A stretch of 64,000 nt of DNA from Pseudomonas fortuita. Its GTDB lineage: Bacteria; Pseudomonadota; Gammaproteobacteria; Pseudomonadales; Pseudomonadaceae. Shown here piece after piece: positions 25,932 to 34,606 of the stretch. The stretch spans positions 5,497,501-5,561,500 of the forward strand of contig NZ_CP114035.2 in NCBI RefSeq assembly GCF_026898135.2, read 5' to 3'. A model generated the notes under the pieces. That model saw only the letters and a program-made list of their open reading frames with translations, did no database searches and was not told the origin of the DNA. Made by a program: the position numbers and the translations under genes. Each line of letters begins with the position of its first letter. Within the stretch, counting starts at the first letter, position 1.

Positions 25932-27752
25932 TCAGGGCGCTGGGGCCTCCCAGGCAACGGTTCGCTGCTGCTCGGGCACAACAGGGCAGTCAACCATGGC
26001 ACGAACCCGCGGCCTGCCATCCGCCCCGGCAATTTCGTATTCGTCTTTCAAGCTGCCTTCCGGCCGTTCAGCGATCCATTGCGCAACCTGAGTGAGGCCC
26101 TCGCGAATGACCCCCGCCTGTGCACCTGGCGCCACATGCTGCATGTCTATTGCGATCAGGATGCCGCGCTCTCCCGCAAATGCCGGCGCCTCACGCACAG
26201 CCTCCAGGCTGCCCACCCTATTGCCATTGGTATCGTGGAGCGCGATCGGGTCATTGATACTCAGCGGCCCTCGATTGCGGGTCAACTCACCGGCATCGGC
26301 AACAATGCGGGCGGCCTCGTAGCCAAAGCCCAGGTCAGCAAAGGCAGAAGAACCCTCGGGATCGACGCGAAGCACTGCATACTTCGCCGACACGCTCGCG
26401 CCGGGAAGAGGCACTTCCTTCAGGGCCAGGCGCTGGATATGTTCGGCCTCCGGCTTTGAGCCCGCGAGCAATGACGAGAGCTCTGCCAATTGCTTGCGCG
26501 GCTCGGCGGCATTGGCATCAAAGTCGTCATCGATCAGTTCCATGGCGCCAGCCATGTTTTCTGAAGGGTTATCCGGCACGGCTGAATCGTTGCTGACCTT
26601 GCCGTTCCACCCAGCCAGCGTCTGCCCCACATGCCTGCCTATTTGCTGGATGAGAGGTGCAGCGAGCGAGCGATCATTTTCGAAAATGACTTTACGACCG
26701 CTCACTGGATGGTCGAAGGGTTTTCGTTGCCATGCCATAAACCCGGACGTGCTTTCCCACCCAATAAAATTCAATGTGCCGCTCTCAGCAGGAAACGGCC
26801 GGTTATTGATGCGGGTGTAAGACCCATCCGCTTCCCGCTTGAACGCTTCATTACCCTTGAGCAACCGGGAATCAATCAAAGCCTCCTGCAACCGCTCGGG
26901 CTGTTTGATCAACGCATTATATTGCTCGATACGCTCAAGCTCTTTGGCCGGAAAATTCACCAGTTCCACGCCTGCTGACTTCAAGCGGTCATACATGAAT
27001 GCAAGCGGGCCTGCTGCCAGCAAGTCATTACGGTAGCCACCCCCAACCTGCGAATGGGCCCCTGCAAACTTGACCTCTTCGATGCGCGAGTTGTCGTCAT
27101 TGCGCAGCGCGCTGGTCAAGGGAAATGTCGCACGGTATTCATGCATGGCCACCAAATGCGTGGTGGACTTGACGTTGTTACTAATCTCCAGGTTTTTCCT
27201 GACGTGGCTTTCAGTAATGGGAACACCGTAGGAGGCAACCGTGTCAAAAATGGCAAGCTTGTTGATTTGCGCCTCACCAGGCGGGATCAGGTAATCGTCG
27301 GTGGCTTTCCATTGGCTGTCGAGTCGGGGCACACCACGGTCGATCACCTCGTTGGTAAAAGCACGGGCCTGCGCCGCCCCGCGACTGAAGCCGATCACAT
27401 TCAATTCAATATTCAGATCAGGGTTCTTGTTGCAGAACGTGACGAAGGCATCATAAGCCTGCTCGATCCGGTTCTGGCTGCCGCGCCCTGTGCCCCGCTC
27501 GATCAAGGCGATAGGCGCATTACCCTTCTGGCTCCCCACCCCATCAAGGTAAATTTTCTCCGACTGGCCGGTAAGGCCGCCAGGGCCATACTTGCGGGGC
27601 GCAGCGCCGGAGTTGAGGGAAAGGTTGGTGCCGTGCGCGGTGTCGTATTCATAAAGCCTGGCCACATTGGTATGGCTACCGAGAGGCGTGTCCCTGTCCT
27701 TGTTGTTATCGGTGCCATCCATGTAGACACTAAAATAAATTGTATTAGTCAC
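25932..27752 (-). CDS. DUF2235 (Tle1-like) lipase, candidate antibacterial effector
   Basis: This 606-residue protein starts at GTG with an AGGGA ribosome site. The N-terminal half is the DUF2235 alpha/beta-hydrolase domain of type VI phospholipase effectors of the Tle1 class: an opening FSVYMDGTDNN, nucleophile elbow GFSRGAA with Ser123, Asp170 in KLAIFDTVAS and His233 in FAGAHSQVGGGY. The C-terminal half (about 260-606) is unlike known lipases and could carry the export signal. No VgrG, PAAR or other type VI gene is nearby; the only secretion machine in the window is the T4BSS. The DNA is visibly less GC-rich than the secretion core. The hydrolase fold is firm; the effector role is inferred. 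Confidence 0.8.
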   Translation of the reverse strand: MTNTIYFSVYMDGTDNNKDRDTPLGSHTNVARLYEYDTAHGTNLSLNSGAAPRKYGPGGLTGQSEKIYLDGVGSQKGNAPIALIERGTGRGSQNRIEQAYDAFVTFCNKNPDLNIELNVIGFSRGAAQARAFTNEVIDRGVPRLDSQWKATDDYLIPPGEAQINKLAIFDTVASYGVPITESHVRKNLEISNNVKSTTHLVAMHEYRATFPLTSALRNDDNSRIEEVKFAGAHSQVGGGYRNDLLAAGPLAFMYDRLKSAGVELVNFPAKELERIEQYNALIKQPERLQEALIDSRLLKGNEAFKREADGSYTRINNRPFPAESGTLNFIGWESTSGFMAWQRKPFDHPVSGRKVIFENDRSLAAPLIQQIGRHVGQTLAGWNGKVSNDSAVPDNPSENMAGAMELIDDDFDANAAEPRKQLAELSSLLAGSKPEAEHIQRLALKEVPLPGASVSAKYAVLRVDPEGSSAFADLGFGYEAARIVADAGELTRNRGPLSINDPIALHDTNGNRVGSLEAVREAPAFAGERGILIAIDMQHVAPGAQAGVIREGLTQVAQWIAERPEGSLKDEYEIAGADGRPRVRAMVDCPVVPEQQRTVAWEAPAP

Positions 27753-27780
27753 TTCATATCCCTATGAACAAACTGCCGCA

Positions 27781-28233
27781 TCAGCCCTGATTCAACTTCA
27801 GAATATGCGCCTTTATGGCCTGCCCGGCTGCCTCGACAAGGCTCAGATAGAACGGCTTGCCCAGGCCGAGCAACGGTGATCCCTTCAATGATTCGGCCGT
27901 TGCCTTCAGCGTGATGACGCCGAATTGCTCGGCGATGATCTCGATACTGCGCTGGCGCTTTCCAGGCTGGTCATATGGCTTTTGATACCACGTGGCAATC
28001 TGGTACTGGGCGTCCTCTCTTTCGAATGCCGCGTACAAGTGCTGGGCCAGCGCAATAACCGTTTCACGAATCAGCCCAGGGTCGATATCGTGACTTTCCA
28101 GCAATGCCTCGAACGGGGCATTGGCTACCGCCAGAAGATCTCCAATGGTGTAACCCGCCATCGGCGGAAACACACCAGGCGGCAGCTCGACGGCTGGGCC
28201 ACTCCCTTCATTTGAACTGTCTTCGTCGTGCAT
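27781..28233 (-). CDS. hypothetical protein upstream of putative lipase effector
   Basis: This 150-residue soluble helical protein has AAGGAAG before its ATG. It has an acidic, Pro-rich start and helices around ETVIALAQHLYAAFERED and GKPFYLSLVEAAGQAIK. It ends 28 bases before the lipase start on the same strand, so it is probably in the same transcript. Size, acidity at the start and position suit a secretion chaperone or adaptor. No known family. Confidence 0.6.
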   Translation of the reverse strand: MHDEDSSNEGSGPAVELPPGVFPPMAGYTIGDLLAVANAPFEALLESHDIDPGLIRETVIALAQHLYAAFEREDAQYQIATWYQKPYDQPGKRQRSIEIIAEQFGVITLKATAESLKGSPLLGLGKPFYLSLVEAAGQAIKAHILKLNQG

Positions 28234-28292
28234 AAAAACTTCCTTGGGCTACAGGTAGAAAATCGGCCAGCCTTGTTTCACGTTCCGGATAC

Positions 28293-28670
28293 TTACTGCA
28301 ATCGCAGCACGGCCGCATGGTAGAGCAGCGTCAGGTCCTGCCTGGCATTCAGCACTTCACTGTGAAAAACCGCCGACACAAAAGGCGCCACCCTGAAAAA
28401 GTCGGGCAGCACCTCCGGCGCAGTGGCGTGAATAGGGAACACCGGATTGGCCGGTGCAGCCAACTGGAATTCATAACCAAACCCGCCCAACCCGGCCCGC
28501 TCGGACAACGCCTGCGCAATGCACAGCACCGAGACCAGCCCGATGTCCGCTACATCATCAGCGTACAGTTCCCCGCCGTCATAGATGAACTGCTCACCGC
28601 GCACGATGGCCTGGTCAGCCAACCCGGTAAGAAGCCGTCGAAGCTGGTCTTCCAGTTGATTCTCATCCAT
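28293..28670 (-). CDS. small hypothetical protein
   Basis: This 125-residue soluble protein has GGAG eight bases upstream of its ATG. It is Leu/Ala-rich with no signal peptide. It lies between the terminator of the DotA gene and the 150-residue gene, so it may be the first gene of the lipase transcript. It resembles its downstream neighbour in size and character, but I see no convincing shared motif. Confidence 0.55.
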   Translation of the reverse strand: MDENQLEDQLRRLLTGLADQAIVRGEQFIYDGGELYADDVADIGLVSVLCIAQALSERAGLGGFGYEFQLAAPANPVFPIHATAPEVLPDFFRVAPFVSAVFHSEVLNARQDLTLLYHAAVLRLQ

Positions 28671-28810
28671 GCGATGTCTCCGCCAAGCGATCCGAGTCGC
28701 GTATCAAGGTGCGCACACGATTGCGCGTCATCGTCCAAGACAACCGAAGGTTTGAAAAATTCCCACCCCCGCAGGCAGCCGACGGACCGTTATTGCACCC
28801 ACGAAATGCC

Positions 28811-28836
28811 AAAACAAGAGCGGCACTTTGCCGCTC
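28811..28836 (-). terminator. intrinsic terminator of the DotA gene
   Basis: On the minus strand a GAGCGGC/GCCGCTC stem with a 5-base loop overlaps the DotA stop codon and is followed by TTGTTTT. It ends the dotA transcript and separates it from the effector-region genes. Confidence 0.75.
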
Positions 28837-31765
28837 ATCGACCCTCTTCATCGTCGTCTTTGGCGTTAGCCGAACCAGCCCCGGCAGGAAGCCCAGCGTC
28901 ATTGAACTGCTGCCCCCGGGAGCCGGTAGTTTCAGGAGCAGCATCAGCCGAAGCGGCCTGATCCTGGCCCGCATCACTCCCGGCCGGTGCCGAACCACCC
29001 TTGAGCGAGTCCTTGAATGCCTGAACCCGGGCGGGCGCACCTTCGTGGTACGCCGCCTTGCCTTCTGCCTTGGCAGTCGAGAAGGCTTGCTTATAGTCAG
29101 CCCCAGCAGCGCTGGCCGTGGAAGCCAAGCCCGCACCGGCAGTCAGCGCGCCGGCCCTGACGCCGTCACGCAGCCGCCCGCCCATCGAACCAGAGCCCGA
29201 GCTTTGGAAGGATTCCACCCCCGAACGCCCTGCCGATAGCGCGGCGCTCCCCGCGCTGCGCAGCGACCTGGCAGTTGCAGCAGTGCCGCCCGTGATTGCC
29301 CGCCCCAGCGCGACACCAGCAGCCTCGGAGCGCTTTTCGCCAAGGCTTCGGGTGTCACCCGACTCGGCCGAAGCCTGTGCGCCTGAATCCCGGGCAGCTG
29401 CCCCACCGGCGCCCTGGCCGTTGGCATTAAGCAGAGGTGTTGCGCCACCCGCCCCGCCTCGAGGCCCGCCACCTCTGGGCCCGCCGCCAGGCGAAGAGCC
29501 ATCGGGCGGTGGCAGCTTGCCTTTGTCATTACCGAGGCGCATGCCAGAACCCGAACCCTGAATGCCTGCGCCTACAGAAGCCATACCGCCCCGCATCTGG
29601 CCGACAGCATTGGTCTCACCCAGGTCGCCAATGCCTGCACCGATCCAGCGCAATACCTGGTCAGGCAATGTCTGCGGCAAGCCGAAGATCATGTACAACA
29701 CGGGCAACAACGTCAGCCCGAACACCATGAACCACCAGGCAAAGGTCAGGAACTCGGAGATGGCACCTACACCACCTGAAGAAGACACCACAGCCCCCCG
29801 CATGGCAAAAAAGCCCTGGGCGATATAGTCGATCACCGGGTCTGACACCAGCACCGCGGCAAACAGCCCCAGAACAGCCAGCGCAGGGCGGGCGAACAGC
29901 GAGAGCAGAAGCAGGTAACCCTGGGTCTGGGAGCCTACGAACGTTCGATCCGGTGTCATGTGCATGACCGCCCACAGCGGCGCAGCAATGATCGACTGCA
30001 GCACGGCCAGCACCCAGCCAACAAAGACGATCATGAACAGCGTGTACGGCAGGCTTGGAAGAAAGACTGCAAAGTAGAACGCCAGAGGCTCGATGTACGA
30101 GGCCATCAGGGCGAGCTGCTTGACCGGCACGGTCATTACCCAGTCCCAGAGCGGGGTCACAACCTTGTCCAGATCAAGGCCGTTGCCCAAGCCCTTGACC
30201 GAGGAAAGCGCGCCGGCAATCACCCGAATCGCTGTCCCGGCAGTCTTGATGGCTACATCGGCCACAAGAATGCCGGCACGCGCAACGGTCAGGTAATCGC
30301 CCACACACTTCATGCGATTGAGCGAGCCCCCCATCTGCCCGGCCGTTCCGCACAGGGGTGTCTGCCCGTTGCTGCCCGCACCCGTGGCAATCTCCACCAC
30401 GTTCAACATGACACTGTTGACGTACGAAGACATCTTGGAGTCCATGTCAGCTTTCAAGGACCCGACGTTGATATCGCTGTTGGGGTCCTTGGGAATGAGG
30501 CTGGCAATATCCTCAGGCTTGGCCGTGGTCGATTGCTTGTACCCTGGCTTCTCTTCTGACTTCTTGTCGATTGCCTCGGTGACCGTGGTCACGCTGTGCG
30601 TCAGCAGAGAGGCCCGGGCATCGGCAGGCAGTGCACCGAGAGAAGGCGCACTGACCGAACCGACCGGCTCGGACAGCACCCCGGCAATCTGGCCTCGGAC
30701 CATACCCACGCGCTGGAACCATCCGCCAGCCGCCGACCAGCCATCATCGGTCAGCGTGCTGAGGAAGTCCTTGAGGCCATTGTCGACATCGCCCTGATCA
30801 CTGCTCACCTGGGCGAACAGTTGCGTGGCCACCTTCTGCTCCGCCGCGTTCACGATGGTATTGAACTGGTCCGAGTCGACCGCATCCCAGCCAGCGTCGT
30901 TGATCGTCGCAGGCCAGCTTCTCACCCAGGTGTCCAGCTGGGTCATCATGCCCATGGCCGCTTCGCGCTTCTTGCCCTGCACATTCACCCGCAGCGATTC
31001 CAGAGCCCTGGCCATCGCCTCCGTCTGGGTCTGTGCCGAATACACCGCCACCTTAACGGTGCCACAGAAAGCCGCCCCACCGGCCAGGTTTGTATCGGCG
31101 TTGCGGTCCTTGATTTCGAAGACGTATTCCGTGCGGCCATTTACCGTGTTGAGCTTGTCCTGCGTGTTGTTCGCCCTTACTTCGGGAACCGCACCGGATG
31201 CCGGGTTGTTGCCATAGATCGAGTTGGCCGCCTTGGCACAATACGACGCCGCCAGGTAGCTGCGGGCGAAATCGCGCAAGCCGTAGAAATTGCCAGGTGA
31301 GTTCACCCCTTCGACGATGCCGTTCGGCGACAGCACGCCCATGGCCATGCCTGCTTTGTAGGTGCCATTGGCAAAGCCGACGCCCCACAGGGAAAACATC
31401 AACACAATGAGCTGTATGAAAGAGAAGCCGCTTGTTGTGGGCAGCAACACTGCGCCGCCCGCCACGATCCGTACCGGCGTCCACAGCGAGGACCAGTTCT
31501 TGCCCATCGCCTCCCCGTCGTTGGCCGTGTTGGTGACACCCATTACGGCAACGTAGGAAACGATCAGCGAACCGATGATGAGGATCCCGCTGTTGAAGAA
31601 GCCGAACATCGTCGCGAGGATATTGGCGCTTGCCTGCACAGCGTTGGGGTCGGTGCCTTTGACCAGGGCATCGATTACCGGGCCAAAGATCCTGCCAAGC
31701 ATCTCGACTGACTGGTCGGTGCAGGCGTTTGCATCGCTGCACGGTGAAAACGGCATCTGAGCCAT
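28835..31765 (-). CDS. dotA: DotA/TraY-family T4BSS inner-membrane protein
   Basis: This 976-residue polytopic membrane protein has several membrane segments at about 50-75 and 108-130, and a cluster at about 540-690. A large periplasmic domain lies between, and a low-complexity Gly/Ser/Ala-rich cytoplasmic tail occupies the last 230 residues. The NSGILIIGSLIVSYVAVMG, KNWSSLWTPVRIVAGGAVLLPT and FSFIQLIVLMFSLWGVG stretches are diagnostic of DotA/TraY. DotA is essential for Dot/Icm export. Here it is a monocistron with its own 5' region and terminator, as in Legionella, where dotA is also apart from the core. The long tail replaces the shorter C-terminus of typical family members. Confidence 0.9.
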   Translation of the reverse strand: MAQMPFSPCSDANACTDQSVEMLGRIFGPVIDALVKGTDPNAVQASANILATMFGFFNSGILIIGSLIVSYVAVMGVTNTANDGEAMGKNWSSLWTPVRIVAGGAVLLPTTSGFSFIQLIVLMFSLWGVGFANGTYKAGMAMGVLSPNGIVEGVNSPGNFYGLRDFARSYLAASYCAKAANSIYGNNPASGAVPEVRANNTQDKLNTVNGRTEYVFEIKDRNADTNLAGGAAFCGTVKVAVYSAQTQTEAMARALESLRVNVQGKKREAAMGMMTQLDTWVRSWPATINDAGWDAVDSDQFNTIVNAAEQKVATQLFAQVSSDQGDVDNGLKDFLSTLTDDGWSAAGGWFQRVGMVRGQIAGVLSEPVGSVSAPSLGALPADARASLLTHSVTTVTEAIDKKSEEKPGYKQSTTAKPEDIASLIPKDPNSDINVGSLKADMDSKMSSYVNSVMLNVVEIATGAGSNGQTPLCGTAGQMGGSLNRMKCVGDYLTVARAGILVADVAIKTAGTAIRVIAGALSSVKGLGNGLDLDKVVTPLWDWVMTVPVKQLALMASYIEPLAFYFAVFLPSLPYTLFMIVFVGWVLAVLQSIIAAPLWAVMHMTPDRTFVGSQTQGYLLLLSLFARPALAVLGLFAAVLVSDPVIDYIAQGFFAMRGAVVSSSGGVGAISEFLTFAWWFMVFGLTLLPVLYMIFGLPQTLPDQVLRWIGAGIGDLGETNAVGQMRGGMASVGAGIQGSGSGMRLGNDKGKLPPPDGSSPGGGPRGGGPRGGAGGATPLLNANGQGAGGAAARDSGAQASAESGDTRSLGEKRSEAAGVALGRAITGGTAATARSLRSAGSAALSAGRSGVESFQSSGSGSMGGRLRDGVRAGALTAGAGLASTASAAGADYKQAFSTAKAEGKAAYHEGAPARVQAFKDSLKGGSAPAGSDAGQDQAASADAAPETTGSRGQQFNDAGLPAGAGSANAKDDDEEGR

Positions 31766-32261
31766 TGAGAATACCTACCTGAATCGAGTTGCGGACGGTT
31801 GATCTAAATCGTTCGCGACGAATTCCCCTTGGAATGCTCCGTCGTCCTTGAATTGAGCTCGCTGCACCCGGTAGGCGATGGCTTACACCGATGCTTTGAG
31901 CCTGAGCTCATGATACTACTCTGCAGGCATGATCCTGAAGATATGGAAAACTCGGCAATCTTAAACCACAAATTACAAAAAAATCAAAATAATGCTACGA
32001 AAGAAAATTAACAAAATCTGGATCAATACTGATCATGAAGCCGTGCTTTTAGCGAAACGGGGAAAGCGACCAACCTGTAAATTCGTGAAAATTCCGAAAA
32101 TTTGGCTTAAAGAAAGAGATATGAGCGCGAAATTTCATAATTTGGCCAAAAATGAGGTTTTTTGAACCTTCGGGCTAGCACGTTATTCAGATGCCAGCGG
32201 GAGCCCCGTCAACCTGCCTTTTCTGCACAAAAAACGTACAGAAGGCTCTCAATTGAACGGC

Positions 32262-32275
32262 TTACAGGCCTGTAA
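32262..32275. promoter_or_regulatory. 14-base perfect palindrome, possible operator
   Basis: TTACAG-GC-CTGTAA lies in the divergent region between the DotA gene and the 198-residue gene, about 50 bases upstream of a small open frame. A regulator-binding site is plausible. The 35 bases downstream are AT-rich and could hold a promoter. Confidence 0.4.
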
Positions 32276-32326
32276 AGTTGTGTAAATAGACATTTCACCT
32301 ACTGGTCAGCACACGAAAGGGGCGGC

Positions 32327-32476
32327 ATGATTGGCCACAACAGCCCGTTTTTAGTGGGCCTCCCGCTCATCAGCGTCCTGATGAGGGCTTTTGAGGACAC
32401 AAGCCAGCGCTTGCTCAAGGGGATACCTGATTCAACCAAAAAACCTATTTATCCGACTCAAGCACAAGAAAAATAA
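32327..32476 (+). CDS. possible 49-residue small protein
   Basis: An ATG with AAGGGG six bases upstream opens a 49-codon frame encoding a peptide that begins with a short hydrophobic helix (SPFLVGLPLISVLM) and ends in a basic, Lys/Gln-rich tail. A CTCATCAG/CTGATGAG hairpin lies within the frame, so the transcript may instead be a regulatory leader or terminator. Too short for confident calling; no homologue recognised. Confidence 0.35.
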   Translation: MIGHNSPFLVGLPLISVLMRAFEDTSQRLLKGIPDSTKKPIYPTQAQEK

Positions 32477-32675
32477 CAGTAAAAATGCTATGGTCACTCA
32501 AGCAAGCGAACCGCAGGGTTCGCGGTGGACTGGCACAGCACGTCAGCGCAGACTCATTCGACCGCCCGCATCAGCCTATGCGCCTGGGTACGGCGAGCCG
32601 CACAGGGAAGCAGATGTTGCTGAATGCCGACTGACTCGGGCACGTTCAAGCCCCGTGAAAAAACGACGGACATAG

Positions 32676-33272
32676 ATGCAGCTATCAATACGCGATGCGA
32701 GCCGATTCGTGATCGGCGCCGGGCTAATGCGACAAAAAGCCATCGAGGCCTCAGGCAACCCGGCAATCAGCCTTGGCAACGTAGCGCAAGCCGCCCTGCG
32801 GGAAGGCCCTGACGGCCAGAAAGTCCGCCAGACGATCGACACACTGGCCGATCAAGCGTCTGAATATTTGCGCAACACGCCTCCCCACACCCTGCGCTCC
32901 GAGCGGATAATGCAAAGCAGAGAAGCCGAAGCCAGCGCATTCACAGCCATCCATCGTGCCGTGATCAGCAGCGTAACCCTGGAAATGGCCAGCCCGTCCG
33001 GAAGGAGCGGCGCCGAGTCCGAGCTGCGCCAGTCGCTGCTCGATGCACTCGAAGCAATCGACAATACCCCTGGCTCACGGGCAGACAGGGAAGGTTTGCT
33101 AGCCTCCGTGCGCGATCAGGTAATCGCGGCCTCCTCCGACGCCGACAGCATGAAGCGGATGGTGCGTGAAAGCGAACAAGCCTACCTGGCTGCCGACCTG
33201 GACAAGACGTTCGCCCGCTACGCCAACCCATCGCTACCACGCAGCGAAAGCAGTAACGACTACAGCATGTAA
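32676..33272 (+). CDS. hypothetical helical island protein
   Basis: This soluble, helical protein of up to 198 residues has no clear ribosome site before its first ATG, so an internal start (for example the Met in GLMRQKAIEA) is possible. No signal peptide. It is followed 11 bases later by the 117-residue gene, with a strong terminator after both. It stands in a two-gene plus-strand island between DotA and the secretion core. Not recognised. Confidence 0.6.
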   Translation: MQLSIRDASRFVIGAGLMRQKAIEASGNPAISLGNVAQAALREGPDGQKVRQTIDTLADQASEYLRNTPPHTLRSERIMQSREAEASAFTAIHRAVISSVTLEMASPSGRSGAESELRQSLLDALEAIDNTPGSRADREGLLASVRDQVIAASSDADSMKRMVRESEQAYLAADLDKTFARYANPSLPRSESSNDYSM

Positions 33273-33283
33273 GGATTCAAGCC

Positions 33284-33637
33284 ATGCCGACCCCGCAGGA
33301 ATTTCAGAGCTTCACCGCCTCCGTGTTCCCTTCCCAGGCGGCGGAGACTGTCATTGCCAAGCAGCCCGTACTGGCCGACTACGGCCGTGAGCTGCGCAAC
33401 GCAATCAGCCAGCTGCCACCTGAAGCCACACGGACGCTGCTCGGCGATTATGGCCAGGCATCCCCAGCGCTCATGACGTCGATCGAGGACTCCATCCTGC
33501 TTCGTGAATTTGCCCACGAACGCGTGGCTCAGCAGGCGGACGTCAGCCAGGAGTGGCTGAACGCTGCCGATACGCAACGGACGGGGATCGATGAGTCAGC
33601 GGCAGCTGCGGACGACACCTGGAACGCAGAGCCCTAG
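33284..33637 (+). CDS. small hypothetical protein, second gene of bicistron
   Basis: This 117-residue acidic, soluble protein has AAGGA nine bases before its ATG. It is helical, with no known motif. Its stop lies just before a strong bidirectional terminator. The pairing with the 198-residue upstream gene and the isolation from other transcripts suggest the two proteins work together, perhaps as cargo plus partner. Confidence 0.6.
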   Translation: MPTPQEFQSFTASVFPSQAAETVIAKQPVLADYGRELRNAISQLPPEATRTLLGDYGQASPALMTSIEDSILLREFAHERVAQQADVSQEWLNAADTQRTGIDESAAAADDTWNAEP

Positions 33638-33643
33638 CCTGAC

Positions 33644-33694
33644 AAGCAGGCACAAAAAAACCGGACCTGCGTCCGGTTTTTTTTGTGCCTGCTT
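33644..33694. terminator. strong bidirectional intrinsic terminator
   Basis: Long arms (AAGCAGGCACA, then A-tract and CCGGAC; complement on the other side) form a near-perfect stem of about 23 pairs around a CTGC loop. Runs of A on one side and T on the other give a U-tract in both directions. It separates the plus-strand bicistron from the convergent end of the secretion-core operon. Confidence 0.92.
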
Positions 33695-33721
33695 CCGACT
33701 GCGAGGTCGGCCCATCACAGG

Positions 33722-34570
33722 TTATCGCGAAGCGGTCTTGAACTGACGAGTGCTGTCTTTGCAACCCATGGATGCAACCGTGAACAACACTTCATACCGC
33801 GTGTAGGCGCTTGCAGAAACACGTGATGGCCTGGGGCCTTTGTCTACGGTCTTGCTGTAGGCAAGCACCGCATCGCACGCTATCGCATCCACCACCTGGC
33901 TGCTGACCTGAGAGGCACGCTGGCGCATACCCAGTTCGAACTGCGCATCATCCAGAACAACCGGCGTACGTGCCGGCGTGGTCGCCAGCGCTACGTGGGC
34001 GCCCTGGGACTCTCCCAGCAAGCGCACGGCAATGGTGATGCCGCCGCTGCTCTCGATACGCGGGTATCCGGCAAACCGCGCGGTGAACTTGTCAGCAGCC
34101 GCCAACTGGCTGACAGTGCGGCCCACCACTTTGGCCCAGTACTCATTGGGCGGGTTCGAAGGATCATAAGCTGGCGCCCCCCGATCATAGGGCTTGCCCG
34201 CCATCCTCAGCTGCTCCTGGCGCAAGAAGTAGCTGGAGCGGCACTTGTTGCTGATCTGCGCGTCCATGGGGCGCCCAGACTTTGCGCTGTAGAGCAGGGC
34301 AGAAGCACACTCCAGCTCAAACTGCCCGTTGAGATACAGTTGCTCGCCCGTGCCAAGCGGGCTTGTTGTCGGAACAAGGTTGATCCCTCCCCCACCTGCG
34401 CCACCTGCAATCCCGGTAACGAGGCTGCCAGGCATCATCGAGGTGAGCGAACTGACAGCCTCGTCCGAAAAACGAATCTTGGTGGTCCCGTCCGGCATCT
34501 GCTCGGTGGTTACACAACCCGCCATCGCCGCAGCGGCCAGCAGGGGCAGGATGAGTTTGCACTTGGTCAT
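33722..34570 (-). CDS. predicted lipoprotein of the secretion core operon
   Basis: This 282-residue protein has a lipoprotein signal (LAAAAMAGC, Cys at about 19). A Gly-rich stretch (GIAGGAGGGG) lies near 55, and the mature domain has several Cys that may pair. AAGGA precedes the start. It is the last gene of the long minus-strand run that encodes the Dot core. It could be an outer-membrane-associated subunit, as DotC, DotD and DotK are in Legionella, but it does not match those by eye. Confidence 0.7.
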   Translation of the reverse strand: MTKCKLILPLLAAAAMAGCVTTEQMPDGTTKIRFSDEAVSSLTSMMPGSLVTGIAGGAGGGGINLVPTTSPLGTGEQLYLNGQFELECASALLYSAKSGRPMDAQISNKCRSSYFLRQEQLRMAGKPYDRGAPAYDPSNPPNEYWAKVVGRTVSQLAAADKFTARFAGYPRIESSGGITIAVRLLGESQGAHVALATTPARTPVVLDDAQFELGMRQRASQVSSQVVDAIACDAVLAYSKTVDKGPRPSRVSASAYTRYEVLFTVASMGCKDSTRQFKTASR

Positions 34571-34606
34571 GCTCGTGTCCTTACTTGAAAAATCTGCTTG
34601 AGCGCG

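Larger units (their letters stand above)
31766..32675. other. 910-base divergent intergenic region upstream of DotA
   Basis: This is the longest noncoding stretch in the island. The left half (31900-32170) is very AT-rich and probably holds the dotA promoter. It contains a GATCA-N4-TGATC dyad at 32021-32034, a perfect TTACAGGCCTGTAA palindrome at 32262-32275 and a small open frame with a good ribosome site at 32327-32476. No recognised RNA family. Confidence 0.5.
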
